This document shows positions 17,521 through 27,500 of a stretch of 38,988 nucleotides of DNA, piece by piece. How positions within the stretch are numbered: the first letter of the stretch is position 1; every line of letters starts with the position of its first letter. Below the pieces are notes generated by a model that was not told the DNA's origin, did not search any database, and saw only the letters and a program-made list of their open reading frames with translations. The translations under genes and the position numbers were made by a program. This stretch comes from a virus, in the IMG/VR virus record IMGVR_UViG_3300046557_000243, positions 1 through 38,988 of that record. One strand, given 5' to 3'.

Positions 17521-19521
17521 TTAGACGCCGAAGCGGATCCCGTCGAGCAGGACCTTCTTCGTGGATGCTACCGTGCCGTAGAGCTGGATGATTCCGCCGC
17601 TGGTGATGTTGACCTGTGACCGTCCGCCGGCCCCGTCGTCCACTGCCACGGCGAGCCGCCGCGTTGCCGTGGGCCGGAAACCTACCGGCAGTGTTCCGAT
17701 GGTCATGCCGGACGTGTACGCGCCGGACAGGACGAACGAGCCCTGGAGCGCCACGAACGTCCCGCCCTCAACGAGGGTGCATTGCGGGGTAGTCCAGCCG
17801 ACTGCGGCCGCCGGGTCGAGGGGGATCGCCGTCCATGTGTTGGAGCCTGTCGTGACGAGCTGCCACGGGCTGAACGAACCGTCCCCTTGGACGTTGGTTT
17901 CGTAGACCCGGACGTTGCTGCCGGCGCCCGTGTTCCTGCGAAGGGTCACAGTCCGAGCCCCGCCCGGTTCCGCCGGGCTGACGAACATATGCCACCCTGC
18001 TATGCCAGGCGCGGGGTGATCCGTGAACGTCGACGAATCCGCGGTCGACATGTAGTAGTACCCGGCTGTGAATGCGGGGCTGCGGAGTGTGGTTACGCCG
18101 TAGGGGAGCCGCTTCGTAGTTCCGGTGTTCTCGGTGAGCTTGTGCGCCTGGACCTTCTGCATCCGCGTCCCAAGGAACTTCGCCTCATTGCCGAGGGAGT
18201 GGAAAGCATATGCCTTGTAGTTGCGCCGCCCGGACTCGCCTGTCACAACACCAGCGAACAAGGACTTGGCGCCCGTGACCGGATCCTTGTAGAGATAGAT
18301 GGATTCGGGTTCGCGGAAACCGTCTTCGTAGACGCCGTCAGAGTTCCGGCCAAAGTCCACCGTGATGCGGGAGATGATCTCGCCCGTGGTGAAGCTGAAG
18401 CGGGTTATCTCGTGCGGGTATGTGGCGCCGTTGTTGTCGCCCGTGTTCCAGTAGAGGTCGTCCCCGTCGATGGTTGCGCCCTGGAAGTAGTCCAGTGCCG
18501 CGTCACCCGGCGGGATGAGCACGGTCCCGAGAACACTGTCGATCCCGGCTTTCACGTCGGAGATGCGGCGGAGCTGCACGGTCTGCACGTCGCCGGCTTT
18601 GATGCGGAACGCGATGAGCCCGGCCTGCTGGTCGGTGAACGCGGAAACGTATTCGGTGGTGAACCTGTTGTATTCGACGAGTTCGGGGGAGTTCTGGTTG
18701 TAGATCGCGCCGGGGACGTACTTGTAGCGGACGAGCTTGTTCCCGGTCTGCTTGCCGGTGGCGTCGGCGATGTCGTAGTTTGACCAGATGTAAACGTCTG
18801 TGCCGATGGTTTCGAGGCCGATGGTGGTTCCGTGCCCGCCGTGGTTGAGCCTCATCGAGTCGATGAGTTTGCCGCCCATTGTGAGGCGTGACAGCATGTA
18901 GGACTCGGTGGAGTCGGGGTTGCCGTTCGCTACCTGCGTCGCGTAAATCTCGTTCGTGGTCTCGTTGATGACAAAGCACTGCAGCACGGTCGTGTCAGCG
19001 AGGTTGAGATTGTCATAGAACGTCGGCGAAACGGACGTGTAGTCGAACTCGGCGGACTTCCGGTTAATCACAGCGTCAGCGTAGCGGGCGTCGAGTGCGG
19101 CCCGGGTGGCGCTGCCTTCCCCGTTCACGACGGCGGCTACTGCGGTGTCAGCCGGAGCGCCCGCTAGGGCCGCCGATGCGGCTGCAGCGCCCGCGGCCAG
19201 GGTTGCCTGCTGCGCGGAATCGGTGGCCGCGGTCTGCGCGTCTACGGCTACGTTCTTCAAGCCCTCATAGGAGGTAAAAAAGCCTGTGAACCCGCCGCCT
19301 GACCATGCGACCCGGTCGAGGGTTTCGTGAGTGAAAGCGCTGGCGAAGCCGTTGGCGTTGACAGGGATCGGGTTGGCGAGCGGGGAGCCGTCCGGCGCGG
19401 TGATCGCGAGTGGCGTCATTGTCGCGTCGCCGGGGGCGAAGATCGTTACGGTCGCATCGCCGGCAACGTTCTCCGGGTTCGATGGGTCCGCGGCGAAGAT
19501 CTGGTCAAATGTGTAGGCCAT
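17521..19521 (-). CDS. Tail fibre / receptor-binding protein with TagC-like propeller
   Basis: Protein of 666 aa, ATG at 19521. The N-terminal domain (MAYTFDQIFAADPSNPEN, then VTIFAPGDATMTPLAITAPD) resembles structural attachment modules. An Ala-rich linker follows. The long middle (LNLADTTVLQCFVINETTNE, then LNHGGHGTTIGLETIG, FREPESIYLYKD) matches the beta-propeller of TagC-like and P68-type receptor-binding proteins. The C-terminus is beta-rich, like a fibre tip. It probably recognises cell-wall polymer on the host. It is the last late gene, after the holin. Confidence 0.85.
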   Translation of the reverse strand: MAYTFDQIFAADPSNPENVAGDATVTIFAPGDATMTPLAITAPDGSPLANPIPVNANGFASAFTHETLDRVAWSGGGFTGFFTSYEGLKNVAVDAQTAATDSAQQATLAAGAAAASAALAGAPADTAVAAVVNGEGSATRAALDARYADAVINRKSAEFDYTSVSPTFYDNLNLADTTVLQCFVINETTNEIYATQVANGNPDSTESYMLSRLTMGGKLIDSMRLNHGGHGTTIGLETIGTDVYIWSNYDIADATGKQTGNKLVRYKYVPGAIYNQNSPELVEYNRFTTEYVSAFTDQQAGLIAFRIKAGDVQTVQLRRISDVKAGIDSVLGTVLIPPGDAALDYFQGATIDGDDLYWNTGDNNGATYPHEITRFSFTTGEIISRITVDFGRNSDGVYEDGFREPESIYLYKDPVTGAKSLFAGVVTGESGRRNYKAYAFHSLGNEAKFLGTRMQKVQAHKLTENTGTTKRLPYGVTTLRSPAFTAGYYYMSTADSSTFTDHPAPGIAGWHMFVSPAEPGGARTVTLRRNTGAGSNVRVYETNVQGDGSFSPWQLVTTGSNTWTAIPLDPAAAVGWTTPQCTLVEGGTFVALQGSFVLSGAYTSGMTIGTLPVGFRPTATRRLAVAVDDGAGGRSQVNITSGGIIQLYGTVASTKKVLLDGIRFGV

Positions 19522-19556
19522 AGTGGGGGCTCCTTTAAATGCGGGAGGCCCCCACT
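19522..19556 (-). promoter_or_regulatory. Hairpin that hides the tail-fibre ribosome-binding site
   Basis: Minus strand: AGTGGGGG pairs with CCCCCACT, and CTCC pairs with GGAG inside, with one bulged C. The GGAG is the only Shine-Dalgarno for the ATG at 19521, and the stem ends right at that ATG. There is no T-run, so translational control is more likely than termination. Confidence 0.55.
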
Positions 19557-19589
19557 AGGAGGGCCGGGATAGGTGGTGCGGGAGGCTGT

Positions 19590-19859
19590 CTAGGCCGAGT
19601 GCTTCGCCGGGTAAACGGGCGTCTTAGCGGAGCCGAGGACAGCGCGGGTAAGCCAGTCGGGCAGGCGCGGTTCCAGCCAGCGCCACAGCGCGTACCATGC
19701 GCCGATGATTACGGCCGTGATGATGGGTAGCAGGATGTCCGCGAGCCCGTCAAGGTCGGCCTGCAGCGGGGCGAGGATCGGCAGCACGCCGATAAGCCAC
19801 GCGATGGCCGAGCCCCACAACGCCGGGACGATGGTGCGTAGAAGGGATGTCAAGATCAT
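19590..19859 (-). CDS. Holin
   Basis: Protein of 89 aa, ATG at 19859 directly after the endolysin stop with no gap. Two hydrophobic spans: LWGSAIAWLIGVLPILAPL (about 14-32) and ILLPIITAVIIGAWYALWRW (about 42-61), then a basic tail. Size, spans and position after the endolysin match actinophage holins. It would form the membrane lesions that release the endolysin. Confidence 0.85.
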   Translation of the reverse strand: MILTSLLRTIVPALWGSAIAWLIGVLPILAPLQADLDGLADILLPIITAVIIGAWYALWRWLEPRLPDWLTRAVLGSAKTPVYPAKHSA

Positions 19860-20675
19860 CTATTTGCCTCCCTGTTCGAGGGTGATGGTGCCGGTCAGGT
19901 TGGCCAGTGCCTTCTCCGCGCCGACCTGCGCCGCGGCGGTGACGGCGGCGAGGTCCACGGGGGAGCCCGCGGCGGCCACGACAGCCTTTAGTGCGGCTTC
20001 CAGTCCGGCCAGTTTCGCGGTGGACGCCTGCGCGGCGCGGGTGCCCTTGGCGATGAAGTCGCGGATGCCTTCCTGGCCGCCGTCCACGTTGATTGGGCCG
20101 GTCTGGTCTGCGGCCTTCTGCGCGGCGCGGGTGCCGTCTGCGATGAACTGGCGGAGGTCAACGTCTCCGGTGCTGGTGTTGATAGGGGCGAGCTTGGCTT
20201 GGATGTCTGCCAGCTGCTTAGTGATGCTGTCGATGTCGGCCACGGTGAGCCCTCCTGTTTTGATGGCGCCTTGTGCGGCGAGTCCGAAGTCGGTTATTAC
20301 GGGGATGCCTTGCACGTCCTCAGTCCAGCCCCGATAGGTCAGATTCATGCCGTAGTAGGCGTAGTACCGTTCGAGGTCGGCGAGATCCGGGTGATGGTGC
20401 GGCGTGTTACTAAGGTCAGACGTTGAGTAGACAGACCCGTTCGGGGCCAGCAGGACGATGTGCCCGGCTGGTTCCTTGTCGAGCCCGTAGTGGACCGGAA
20501 CCCAAACACCGGGCGGAAAGTTCCGGTCCCGGTGCTTAGTCTTGGATGCCTCCCACGCGGCGGTCGCGGTCGGATAAACCGCCGGCTGCCCGAAAGCCTG
20601 GCGCACATATTGCAAGCACCATCCGGGCTTGCATGGGATGTTCGGGTTAGGTGTGACGGCTTGCGCGTAGCCCAT
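19860..20675 (-). CDS. Endolysin with N-terminal CHAP-like peptidase domain
   Basis: Protein of 271 aa, ATG at 20675 with AGGAG 5 bp upstream. The cysteine-peptidase domain spans about 12-110: CKPGWCLQYVRQAFG with likely catalytic C20, and AGHIVLL with H72. The second half has two related helical segments (DLRQFIADGTRAAQKA, then GIRDFIAKGTRAAQAS) and an Ala-rich tail, likely a linker or oligomer helix. It cleaves cell-wall peptides. No separate amidase or muramidase domain is seen. It is flanked by the holin and two membrane proteins. Confidence 0.8.
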   Translation of the reverse strand: MGYAQAVTPNPNIPCKPGWCLQYVRQAFGQPAVYPTATAAWEASKTKHRDRNFPPGVWVPVHYGLDKEPAGHIVLLAPNGSVYSTSDLSNTPHHHPDLADLERYYAYYGMNLTYRGWTEDVQGIPVITDFGLAAQGAIKTGGLTVADIDSITKQLADIQAKLAPINTSTGDVDLRQFIADGTRAAQKAADQTGPINVDGGQEGIRDFIAKGTRAAQASTAKLAGLEAALKAVVAAAGSPVDLAAVTAAAQVGAEKALANLTGTITLEQGGK

Positions 20676-20683
20676 GTGTACTC

Positions 20684-20974
20684 CTAGTCGTAGAGGCCTT
20701 CGGGCCATTCGGGCGGCGGCGGCGGGTTGCCGGCGTTGATATGTTCGCGGAGTTTGTTGATGTAGTTGTCGCGGATCATTTCGCGGCGTTTGGCTTTGCG
20801 CTGCTCAGTTTCGAGCCCGTCGATCCGCCCGCCCTGCCGTGTGAGCTCTTCCTGCAACTGGTCGATGAGCGCGTTCTCCGGCCTGCCTTTGTTCTGGATT
20901 TTGGAGGTCATCCATGCGCCGCCGAAGCCGATGACAGCGACGAGGGCGCCGGGGCCGATTTGTGCCCAGTCCAT
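20684..20974 (-). CDS. Single-span membrane protein of the lysis region, 96 aa
   Basis: ATG at 20974 shares one base with the previous stop (TAATG). The N-terminal span IGPGALVAVIGFGGAWMT is followed by charged helices (LIDQLQEELTRQGGRIDGLE, then KRREMIRDNYINKL) and a Pro-rich end. Layout is that of spanin-like or holin-accessory proteins in Gram-positive phages; the role is inferred from position. Confidence 0.78.
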   Translation of the reverse strand: MDWAQIGPGALVAVIGFGGAWMTSKIQNKGRPENALIDQLQEELTRQGGRIDGLETEQRKAKRREMIRDNYINKLREHINAGNPPPPPEWPEGLYD

Positions 20975-21468
20975 TAGTCCCCCTCGGCCCGGCGGAGTTG
21001 ATCCTGCAGCGCCGCGATGGTGCGTTGCTGTTCCGCGATGGTGGCCCGCTGGTCCGTGATGATGTCTTGGAGCGCGCTGACTTTCGCGACGAATCCGAAG
21101 ATGAGAACTGACGGGGCGAGCCAGCCGATAGCGGAGTTCACGAGGGTGAAGTCTTGGAACCCGGTGAATGCCCAGATGAGCAGGTAGCCGACTCCCCAGC
21201 CGAGCGCCACGCCCGCCAGTAGGGACAGTCCTTGCCTGGTGTGGCGGTTGACCATGTCCACGACGCATAGGACCGCGACGACGCCCCAGAGCCCGGACCA
21301 GACGCCGAGTAAGTGCCCGCCCCCGGCGATGATCGCTTGCGCTTGAGACAGGCCGTCCGGCCCGATGGTGGCGTAATAGATGGACTGCCGGAGCGCGTAA
21401 ACGGCCCCCATAGTCAGGATGATGTTGCGGCCGATCATGACGCGGCGCTCGGGTCTAGGTTTCCTCAT
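20974..21468 (-). CDS. Multi-span membrane protein of the lysis region, 164 aa
   Basis: ATG at 21468, seven bases after the upstream stop. Four hydrophobic segments are visible, including GVWSGLWGVVAVLCVVDMV, LSLLAGVALGWGVGYLLIW and AIGWLAPSVLIFGFVA. A C-terminal coiled segment follows (ITDQRATIAEQQRTIAALQD). The gene precedes other lysis genes, so a role in holin control or membrane lysis is likely. Its exact role is not known. Confidence 0.78.
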   Translation of the reverse strand: MRKPRPERRVMIGRNIILTMGAVYALRQSIYYATIGPDGLSQAQAIIAGGGHLLGVWSGLWGVVAVLCVVDMVNRHTRQGLSLLAGVALGWGVGYLLIWAFTGFQDFTLVNSAIGWLAPSVLIFGFVAKVSALQDIITDQRATIAEQQRTIAALQDQLRRAEGD

Positions 21469-21474
21469 GGCCGC

Positions 21475-22413
21475 CTAGATGTAGTAGGTCGCGTTTAGGG
21501 TGAACATCGCCAGGGTGGTGAGGTTGAACTTCGCCTGTCCGCGGATACTCATCACGCCCGTGTCGGTGTCCAGCGCCACGGTCGCGTGGTTGTTGTTCGT
21601 CCCGCCCGAGATTGCTACGGGCAGGTACTTGGTCACACCAGAGTTGCCCCGCGCCGCGGATGGGATGACGGCGCCGAAGTTCGCGAACGACGCAGACGGG
21701 ATCTCTCCGGTCGCTCCGGTGCGCTTGACGTTGATGTCCACAGTTACCCGGCGTTTAGCCCCGGCGGGCTCCACAGCGATCGTTCCCGTCAGCGAGTAGC
21801 CGGACACGCCGAGCGGGGCATACGTTGCGACGGCGGAAGAGTTCCATTCCGGCACGCCGTTGGCGCCCAGTGTCCGGGCCCAGTCGACGCCGTTGATGTT
21901 GACCCGCGTCCCGATGCCGGTCAGGTACGAGCGGACCATGTCGTCCTTGGCGAACAGGCCACCGTTGGACGCCCAGACGCGGAGGTCGATGATGGTGTCC
22001 GGTGCCAGCAGGCCCGCTTTCCACTTCACGAGCGCGATAGGCTGGTCATCCTCAACGCCCGGGCCTATCTTGCGGCCGGCGGGGATCTCCATTTTCGTGC
22101 CGCCCTGGACGACAGCGAGAGTGGACGGGCCTCCGAGCGCCGGCTGCCAGTTGCGGCGCACGACGATAAGGTCCCAGCGGGTGCCGGAGCTGATCGTCGC
22201 GCAGTTCACAACCTGATCCGTCGTCGCCGTGTCAGTGACGCCGAACCCGTGAGCCTTCCCTGCTTTCACGAGGACCGCGTACCCGATGGACGGGTGAGCC
22301 GTGACCTTGAAGTCGTCCACGCCGTAAACCCCGTAGTCGGGCACTCCGCCGCGGCTCTTCGCCCGGTCTGTCTCGGTCACAACACCGTCATAAAAGACGC
22401 TCGTCAAAGCCAT
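21475..22413 (-). CDS. Minor tail / baseplate protein, 312 aa
   Basis: ATG at 22413 shares one base with the previous stop (TAATG). It opens MALTSVFYDGVVTETDRAKS and contains SSGTRWDLIVVRRNW and DDQPIALVKWKAGL, as in actinophage minor tail proteins with a conserved N-terminal domain. The C-terminal 100 residues are beta-rich (GYSLTGTIAVEPAGAKRRVT). It probably sits in the baseplate and anchors or forms part of a fibre. Confidence 0.8.
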   Translation of the reverse strand: MALTSVFYDGVVTETDRAKSRGGVPDYGVYGVDDFKVTAHPSIGYAVLVKAGKAHGFGVTDTATTDQVVNCATISSGTRWDLIVVRRNWQPALGGPSTLAVVQGGTKMEIPAGRKIGPGVEDDQPIALVKWKAGLLAPDTIIDLRVWASNGGLFAKDDMVRSYLTGIGTRVNINGVDWARTLGANGVPEWNSSAVATYAPLGVSGYSLTGTIAVEPAGAKRRVTVDINVKRTGATGEIPSASFANFGAVIPSAARGNSGVTKYLPVAISGGTNNNHATVALDTDTGVMSIRGQAKFNLTTLAMFTLNATYYI

Positions 22414-23519
22414 TAGCGGGCCTTCCTGTCTGAGTTGTCGCGCTTCAAAGCGCGGAGTTGTTTGGCTAGTCGCGTATCCGGGTCGTCGGAGCGTTCGCCG
22501 ACAACGGGGGTAGCGACGTCGCCGTCCTTATCCCAGGACAGCCGGGCCTCGCGGAGCACATCCGTAAAGGACTGGCCGTTGATGACGGCGGTCACGCGGT
22601 CGCCGATGTGGAGGCCCTTGCCGCCGAGCCGGAAGTGCTCCGTTTCGGAGAGCTCCAGCGCGAGGCCGGTGAGCGGTGCGCCCTCGGCTAGTGCCTCGTT
22701 GGCGCGGTCGGTGTAGACGTCGCCGGAGGACGAGTCGCGGGCGTCCTGCAGCGTCTCGATGATGTCTGTCCATGCGGTCTCGCGGGCCGTGTCTTGGAAG
22801 CCCTTGAACGTGCGCGCCACGCCCTCACCTTGGCCGCCGACGACGACGCGGGTAGTGTTCGGCGCCGCGAGCGAGTACGTCCCGCCGATGACCGTGCCCT
22901 TTTCCGGGGACAGGGTGTGCGGGTAGGTGCGCGGCGTGTAGCAGTCCAGCAGCAAGCCGGCGCCGGACTGCTTGACCGTGACGCCAATGCCGGCCTGATC
23001 GACCGCCGGAAACAACCGATCGTAGACAGGGTGAAACCGGAACGTGTATTTCCCGATAGCCCCGCGGCCAAGGTCCGGGGCCACCGTGAGAGGGAACCCG
23101 AGCCGGGCCGCGTTCTCAGCCATAACCGTCTTCACGACAGTCTCAGCCGGGCCGTTGATCGACCGATATTCGACACTCTGCCCAGTGAGGGCGGCGCCGG
23201 GCACCGGCCAGGCCAGCCAGTTATTCAGGATCCGGAAGTCGTCCTCTACCGTGAAGACCAGTGTGGACGCCGCCGTAAATTCGCCGGTAGCGAGGCGCAC
23301 GGGGCCCGACATCTGAAACTCGCCGTGACGGTAGATCATCACCCGGGCGCCCGGTGCCATGAGGTCGGCCGCCCGGCGATGGTCTGAGTCGATCGTGAAC
23401 GTCGCCGTGGACTTGATGTTGTGCCGGATGACCGGCTTTAGATCGAGCGGCCGCCCTACCCAGCCCCGGAACTGCCAGCCGGCATAGACGACGATCTCGT
23501 ACGGAATCTCAGAGGCCAT
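22413..23519 (-). CDS. Siphovirus Gp37-like tail protein
   Basis: Protein of about 368 aa, start MASEIPYEIVVYAG at 23519 (TAATG overlap with the distal tail gene); an ATG 6 bp upstream is also possible. IKSTATFTIDSDHRRAADL and GARVMIYRHGEFQMSG match the N-terminal module of ReqiPepy6 Gp37-like tail proteins. LRLGGKGLHIGD-type sequence near the end is also typical. The protein acts in the baseplate/tail tip. It lies exactly where the tail-tip hub is normally encoded, after the distal tail gene. Confidence 0.85.
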   Translation of the reverse strand: MASEIPYEIVVYAGWQFRGWVGRPLDLKPVIRHNIKSTATFTIDSDHRRAADLMAPGARVMIYRHGEFQMSGPVRLATGEFTAASTLVFTVEDDFRILNNWLAWPVPGAALTGQSVEYRSINGPAETVVKTVMAENAARLGFPLTVAPDLGRGAIGKYTFRFHPVYDRLFPAVDQAGIGVTVKQSGAGLLLDCYTPRTYPHTLSPEKGTVIGGTYSLAAPNTTRVVVGGQGEGVARTFKGFQDTARETAWTDIIETLQDARDSSSGDVYTDRANEALAEGAPLTGLALELSETEHFRLGGKGLHIGDRVTAVINGQSFTDVLREARLSWDKDGDVATPVVGERSDDPDTRLAKQLRALKRDNSDRKAR

Positions 23520-24499
23520 TACCATGCCCGCCTGTACTTGTTCCGAACCTCGGCAATAACGACTCCAGCGCCTGTCATCGAGATAGTCAGCGGCCGGTCC
23601 TGGCCGCGGGGGATCGCGGCGAACGCGGATGCCGGGTCAAGCTCGGCAGTCCGGTCCACAGGGGACTTGATGACCTTGGCCACCGCATCCCACTGCCCAT
23701 ACCAGAGCACCTGACCGTTTACGGGGTCAGTGTCGAGTTGCACCGCATAGCCCGCCGGGATGGTGAAGGGAACGATGATGTTCTTCCCGTCGACGCCGAA
23801 CGAGACAGCAGTCGTCGCACCGATGACCGTCCAAACCGGGTACGCCGGCACGTCGCCGTCGTTCGTGAACGTCGCCGAGCCGAGAGAGCCGCCGGGCGAT
23901 AGGTAATAGATCGCCTCGGCAGGGTATCCGTAGGCGGCGCGATCCTCGGATGTGATGTAGAAGCTGCGGACGTCGTCCGCGCCCCACGACTTCGTTACAG
24001 TTTCCCCTATCCAGTACGGCTGATCCGCTAGAAGCGTGATGCCGTAATTTGCCCATCCTCTCCGGACAGGGTCGTTGCTTTGGTTGTCGTCGGCGCTGAT
24101 GAGCCGCAGCCCCAGCGTGCGGCGGGAACCGTCCGGAAGGTCCGCCGCCCATGTCCCTTCCATATCCGGATCGAGGGACTGCCAGAATGCGCGGTCCCTC
24201 TCAACGAACGCCGCCGAACCCTCATCCGAATACAGGTAGAGCGGCCAGAAGACCTCGCGGTCCTTTACCGTCGTGCCCCGGTGCCGCGAGCCGGCCACGA
24301 CCGGCGACGAGCTCGACTGCCGCTCAAATCCTGGCATGGCCAGGCCCCTGACGCCGGGCCTCAGAAAGAGGCCCGACGCCGGGTTAGTCAGCTCCCACTC
24401 CGACCCGTCCCAGCCAGTCCACGACAGGGCAACGCCCCGCCATGACGCGACCTTGGGCGGCGGCGGCGTGTACGGCAATGCAAGAGCGAAATTCGCCAC
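23519..24499 (-). CDS. Distal tail protein
   Basis: Protein of 326 aa, GTG at 24499 with GGAG upstream. Early sequence ALSWTGWDGSEWELTN and GLAMPGFERQSSSSPVVAGS, then RTLGLRLISADDNQS and YGITLLADQPYW, followed by a beta-rich C-terminal galectin-like region. This matches siphovirus distal tail (Dit) proteins, which form the hub connecting the tail tube to the tip. The gene follows tape measure. Confidence 0.9.
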   Translation of the reverse strand: MANFALALPYTPPPPKVASWRGVALSWTGWDGSEWELTNPASGLFLRPGVRGLAMPGFERQSSSSPVVAGSRHRGTTVKDREVFWPLYLYSDEGSAAFVERDRAFWQSLDPDMEGTWAADLPDGSRRTLGLRLISADDNQSNDPVRRGWANYGITLLADQPYWIGETVTKSWGADDVRSFYITSEDRAAYGYPAEAIYYLSPGGSLGSATFTNDGDVPAYPVWTVIGATTAVSFGVDGKNIIVPFTIPAGYAVQLDTDPVNGQVLWYGQWDAVAKVIKSPVDRTAELDPASAFAAIPRGQDRPLTISMTGAGVVIAEVRNKYRRAW

Positions 24500-24508
24500 A
24501 CTGATCTC

Positions 24509-27500
24509 CTAAATGCCGAACGCGGCGAAAGTGTCCCTGCGCTTGGTTTCGATACGGTCTGCGACCTCATGCGGATCCCAGCCCACGTTTCCGTAGAAGT
24601 TGGTGTCTCCACGTCCGCCGCCTTGGGTAGCGATCCGGCTGACGTCGGCCCACTGCTGCGGGTTGAGGATCGCCTCGGGCTTGCCGGTGCGGTTCACGAC
24701 CTGCGAGACGCCCGGGGGCAGGACGCCGCCGAGGTCATACAGTGCCGGGCCCGCCGCCGAACCGTGACCGCCCGTGATGAGATCCGTTACCGTGCTGAAC
24801 AGCTTCTTGCCGACGCCGATGGCCATGTCAGCGATGAAACCGCCGGCAGGGAACGCGCCCCGGAACGTCGACAGCAGCCCGTCGAGGATCCCAGCAAGAG
24901 GGTTGAAGCCGCCGCCGGACGGTACGCCCGCGCCGGAAAGGTAGCCGAGCGGGTTTACGTCGTTAGGCCAGCCACCGGCGAACGTGCCAAAGTGCAGGTG
25001 AGGCCCGGACGTGATGCCCGTGTTACCCGAGAGGCCGATCTGCTGCCCTGCCCGGACCATGTCGCCCACGCGGACAGCCATCGAGCTTAGGTGCGCGAAC
25101 CACTCCTGGATCCCGGACTGGCCGTCGATGTGGATCTCATTGCCGCCCCACACGTTGCCCGCCTTGACGCCAGGACCGGACCACGACACGCGCCCGTTCT
25201 CCGTTGCGAACACCGGAGTGCCGACGCCCGCGGCGAAGTCGACGCCCTTGTGGATCCGGTTGTAGCCCTGAGTCAGTGCCAGCGACTTGAGCGGGTTCAC
25301 GAACCCGCCGTTCGCGTACCCGTCCAGGGACTTCGCGAGCGCGTAGAGGTTCCGGACCCCGCCCTTTTTGGTCTGCCGCTTCGTGAAGACGAACTCGCCG
25401 CCGTGCACGACGCCCTTGGGCTCGTCCTTCGCCCCGTCGCCCGTGTACCCGCCGGTCATGAAGCCCTTGGGGAGCGCCACGCGGGGCAGCTTGTCAACGC
25501 CTGGCAGGAAGCCCGCGACCGTGTTGAAAGCGCCGATAAGGCCGTCATTGATGACTGTGTCGACGACGAACCGGACAGGCGCCTTAGCGATCTCCTGCAG
25601 CTTGTCCCAAGCCGTCTTGATGAACCCGACGCCACTATTGAACGCATCAGGAATCGTCTTCGTAATGAAGTTCGACAGCGTATCGAACACGGGCTTGATG
25701 ACGTTGTCCCAAACCCACTTGATCGCCCCGCCGATGTTGTCAAACGCCGGCTTGATGATGTTCTGGTAGAGCCACGTAAACCTCGGGGCCAGTTCGTTGT
25801 TGATGAAGCCCACCAACGCGTCGAACACCGGCTTGATTACGTTGTTCCACACCCAGTTGATCGCGGCGCCGATGGCATCGAAAACAGGCTTGATAACGTT
25901 GGCATACAGCCAGTTCAGCGCGTCCGGGATGACGACGGTAAACACGTTCACCCAAGCGTCGAACGTCGGCTTGATGACGTTGTCCCAGACCCACCGGACA
26001 GCAGTGCCGATAGCGTCAAAAACGGGCTTTATCACGACGTCATGCAGCCAGGTGAATACAGCGGCGAACACGTCGCGGATAAAGCCGATGGCACCATTGA
26101 AGATGCCCACGGCGGCGTTCCACCAGCCCGAAATCGTGTTCCCGATCCCGGCGAACGCCTCGACCATCCGATCCCAGAAGAACTTGAAGAGCGGGATAAC
26201 GATGTTCTGGATGACCGACACGACGAGTTGGAAAATGCCACGGAAGAACAGGTAGAAGCCGCCAATGATGACCGCAGCCGAATCGAATATAGGCTTGATC
26301 GAAGTGTTGTAGAACGCCGTGAACACATCGCCGACAAACTTGACCGCCGCGGAGATGCCATCGAAGGCCGGCTTGATGACCGAGTTGTAAACCCAGTCGA
26401 TGACCGCCGCGATCCCGTCAAAGACAGGCTTGATTACGTCCGTCCACAGCCAGTTGAAGAATCCGCCGACAGCCTTAAGAGCAGCGTCTACGCCGTCCTT
26501 GAACCAACCAACATTGTTGTAGGCCCAAACAAAGCCAGCGACGAGTGCGGCAATAATTCCGATGATCCAGCCGACCGGGCCGAGAGCGATAAACCACGCT
26601 GCGGCCATCTTGACAGCCTGAATAGTTGCTTGAGCAGCCATGGCAATCCAGCTGCCAATAATTGCAACCCTCGCCACTGCCATCGCAGCCACAGCCTTTA
26701 TCGAATCCCACTGGTACATGGCCCAGATAGCCGCAGTAATAGCACCGGAGCTAACGGCAGCCGCGGCCATGGATACCCAGCCGGCCACCATGACAACCAC
26801 GGCCCATGAATGGGTAAATGCACCCTTGACCGCGGCACCCTTCGACGTAGCCCACGCCTGCGCTTGCTTGGCGGCGGACGCGGTCGCCTCGACGCCGAGA
26901 GCTACCCAGTGCGGAATCAGGGATGCGACGATGAGCCCGGAGATGATGACGATAGGGTCGCGGAACTCCCAAAGCTTCTTCGCTACGTCCCCGAAAATGG
27001 ACACTGCGCCGTCGAACGCGCCACGAATGCCAGCGCCCGCCTTAACCCAGTCGGCCAGTTGAGCACCGAACTGTTCGCGGACGTCGGCGTTCATCGTGAG
27101 GCCCGCCCATAACTGATACAGTGCGTCTTTCGCGTCGAATAGGAAGGTTACGAAAGGTGAATCTTCCTCCCACCCGAACGCCTTGTGCAGCGCCCCGCTA
27201 AAGTCATCCTTGACGAACAGGTCATAGAGGCCCTGCGCGGCAGTGCTGGTCCACTCCATAGCTTTCCCGAGGCCATCGGAAAGCGCTGTTACTGCCGTCG
27301 TTGCGGCTGGCTTGATTGCGTCGAGCGCCGTCATAAGGCCGCCGTTGATGGTTGCCTGGAGGTTGCCGACAGCGCCCTCGAATGTCTTGGTGGACTTAGC
27401 CGCCTCGACTGCTACAGGCTTAGTGCCGAGCTTCATTAGGGCAGCGTTGAACTCGTCAGACGTGATCTGCCCGTCAGCCATCGCGTCACGGAAATTGCCC

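Noticed and set aside
17782-18783. Plus-strand open frame opposite the tail fibre (333 codons)
   Set aside because: Antisense shadow of a clear tail-fibre gene; no start signal.
25678-26443. Regular repeats considered as a CRISPR array
   Set aside because: They are codons of the IKPxFD protein repeats, vary in sequence and lack spacers of constant form.
25091-26809. Long plus-strand open frame opposite the tape measure (572 codons)
   Set aside because: It mirrors the tape measure on the other strand, has no RBS, and its residues (repeated DRxD-type runs) follow from the repeat codons of the tape measure.
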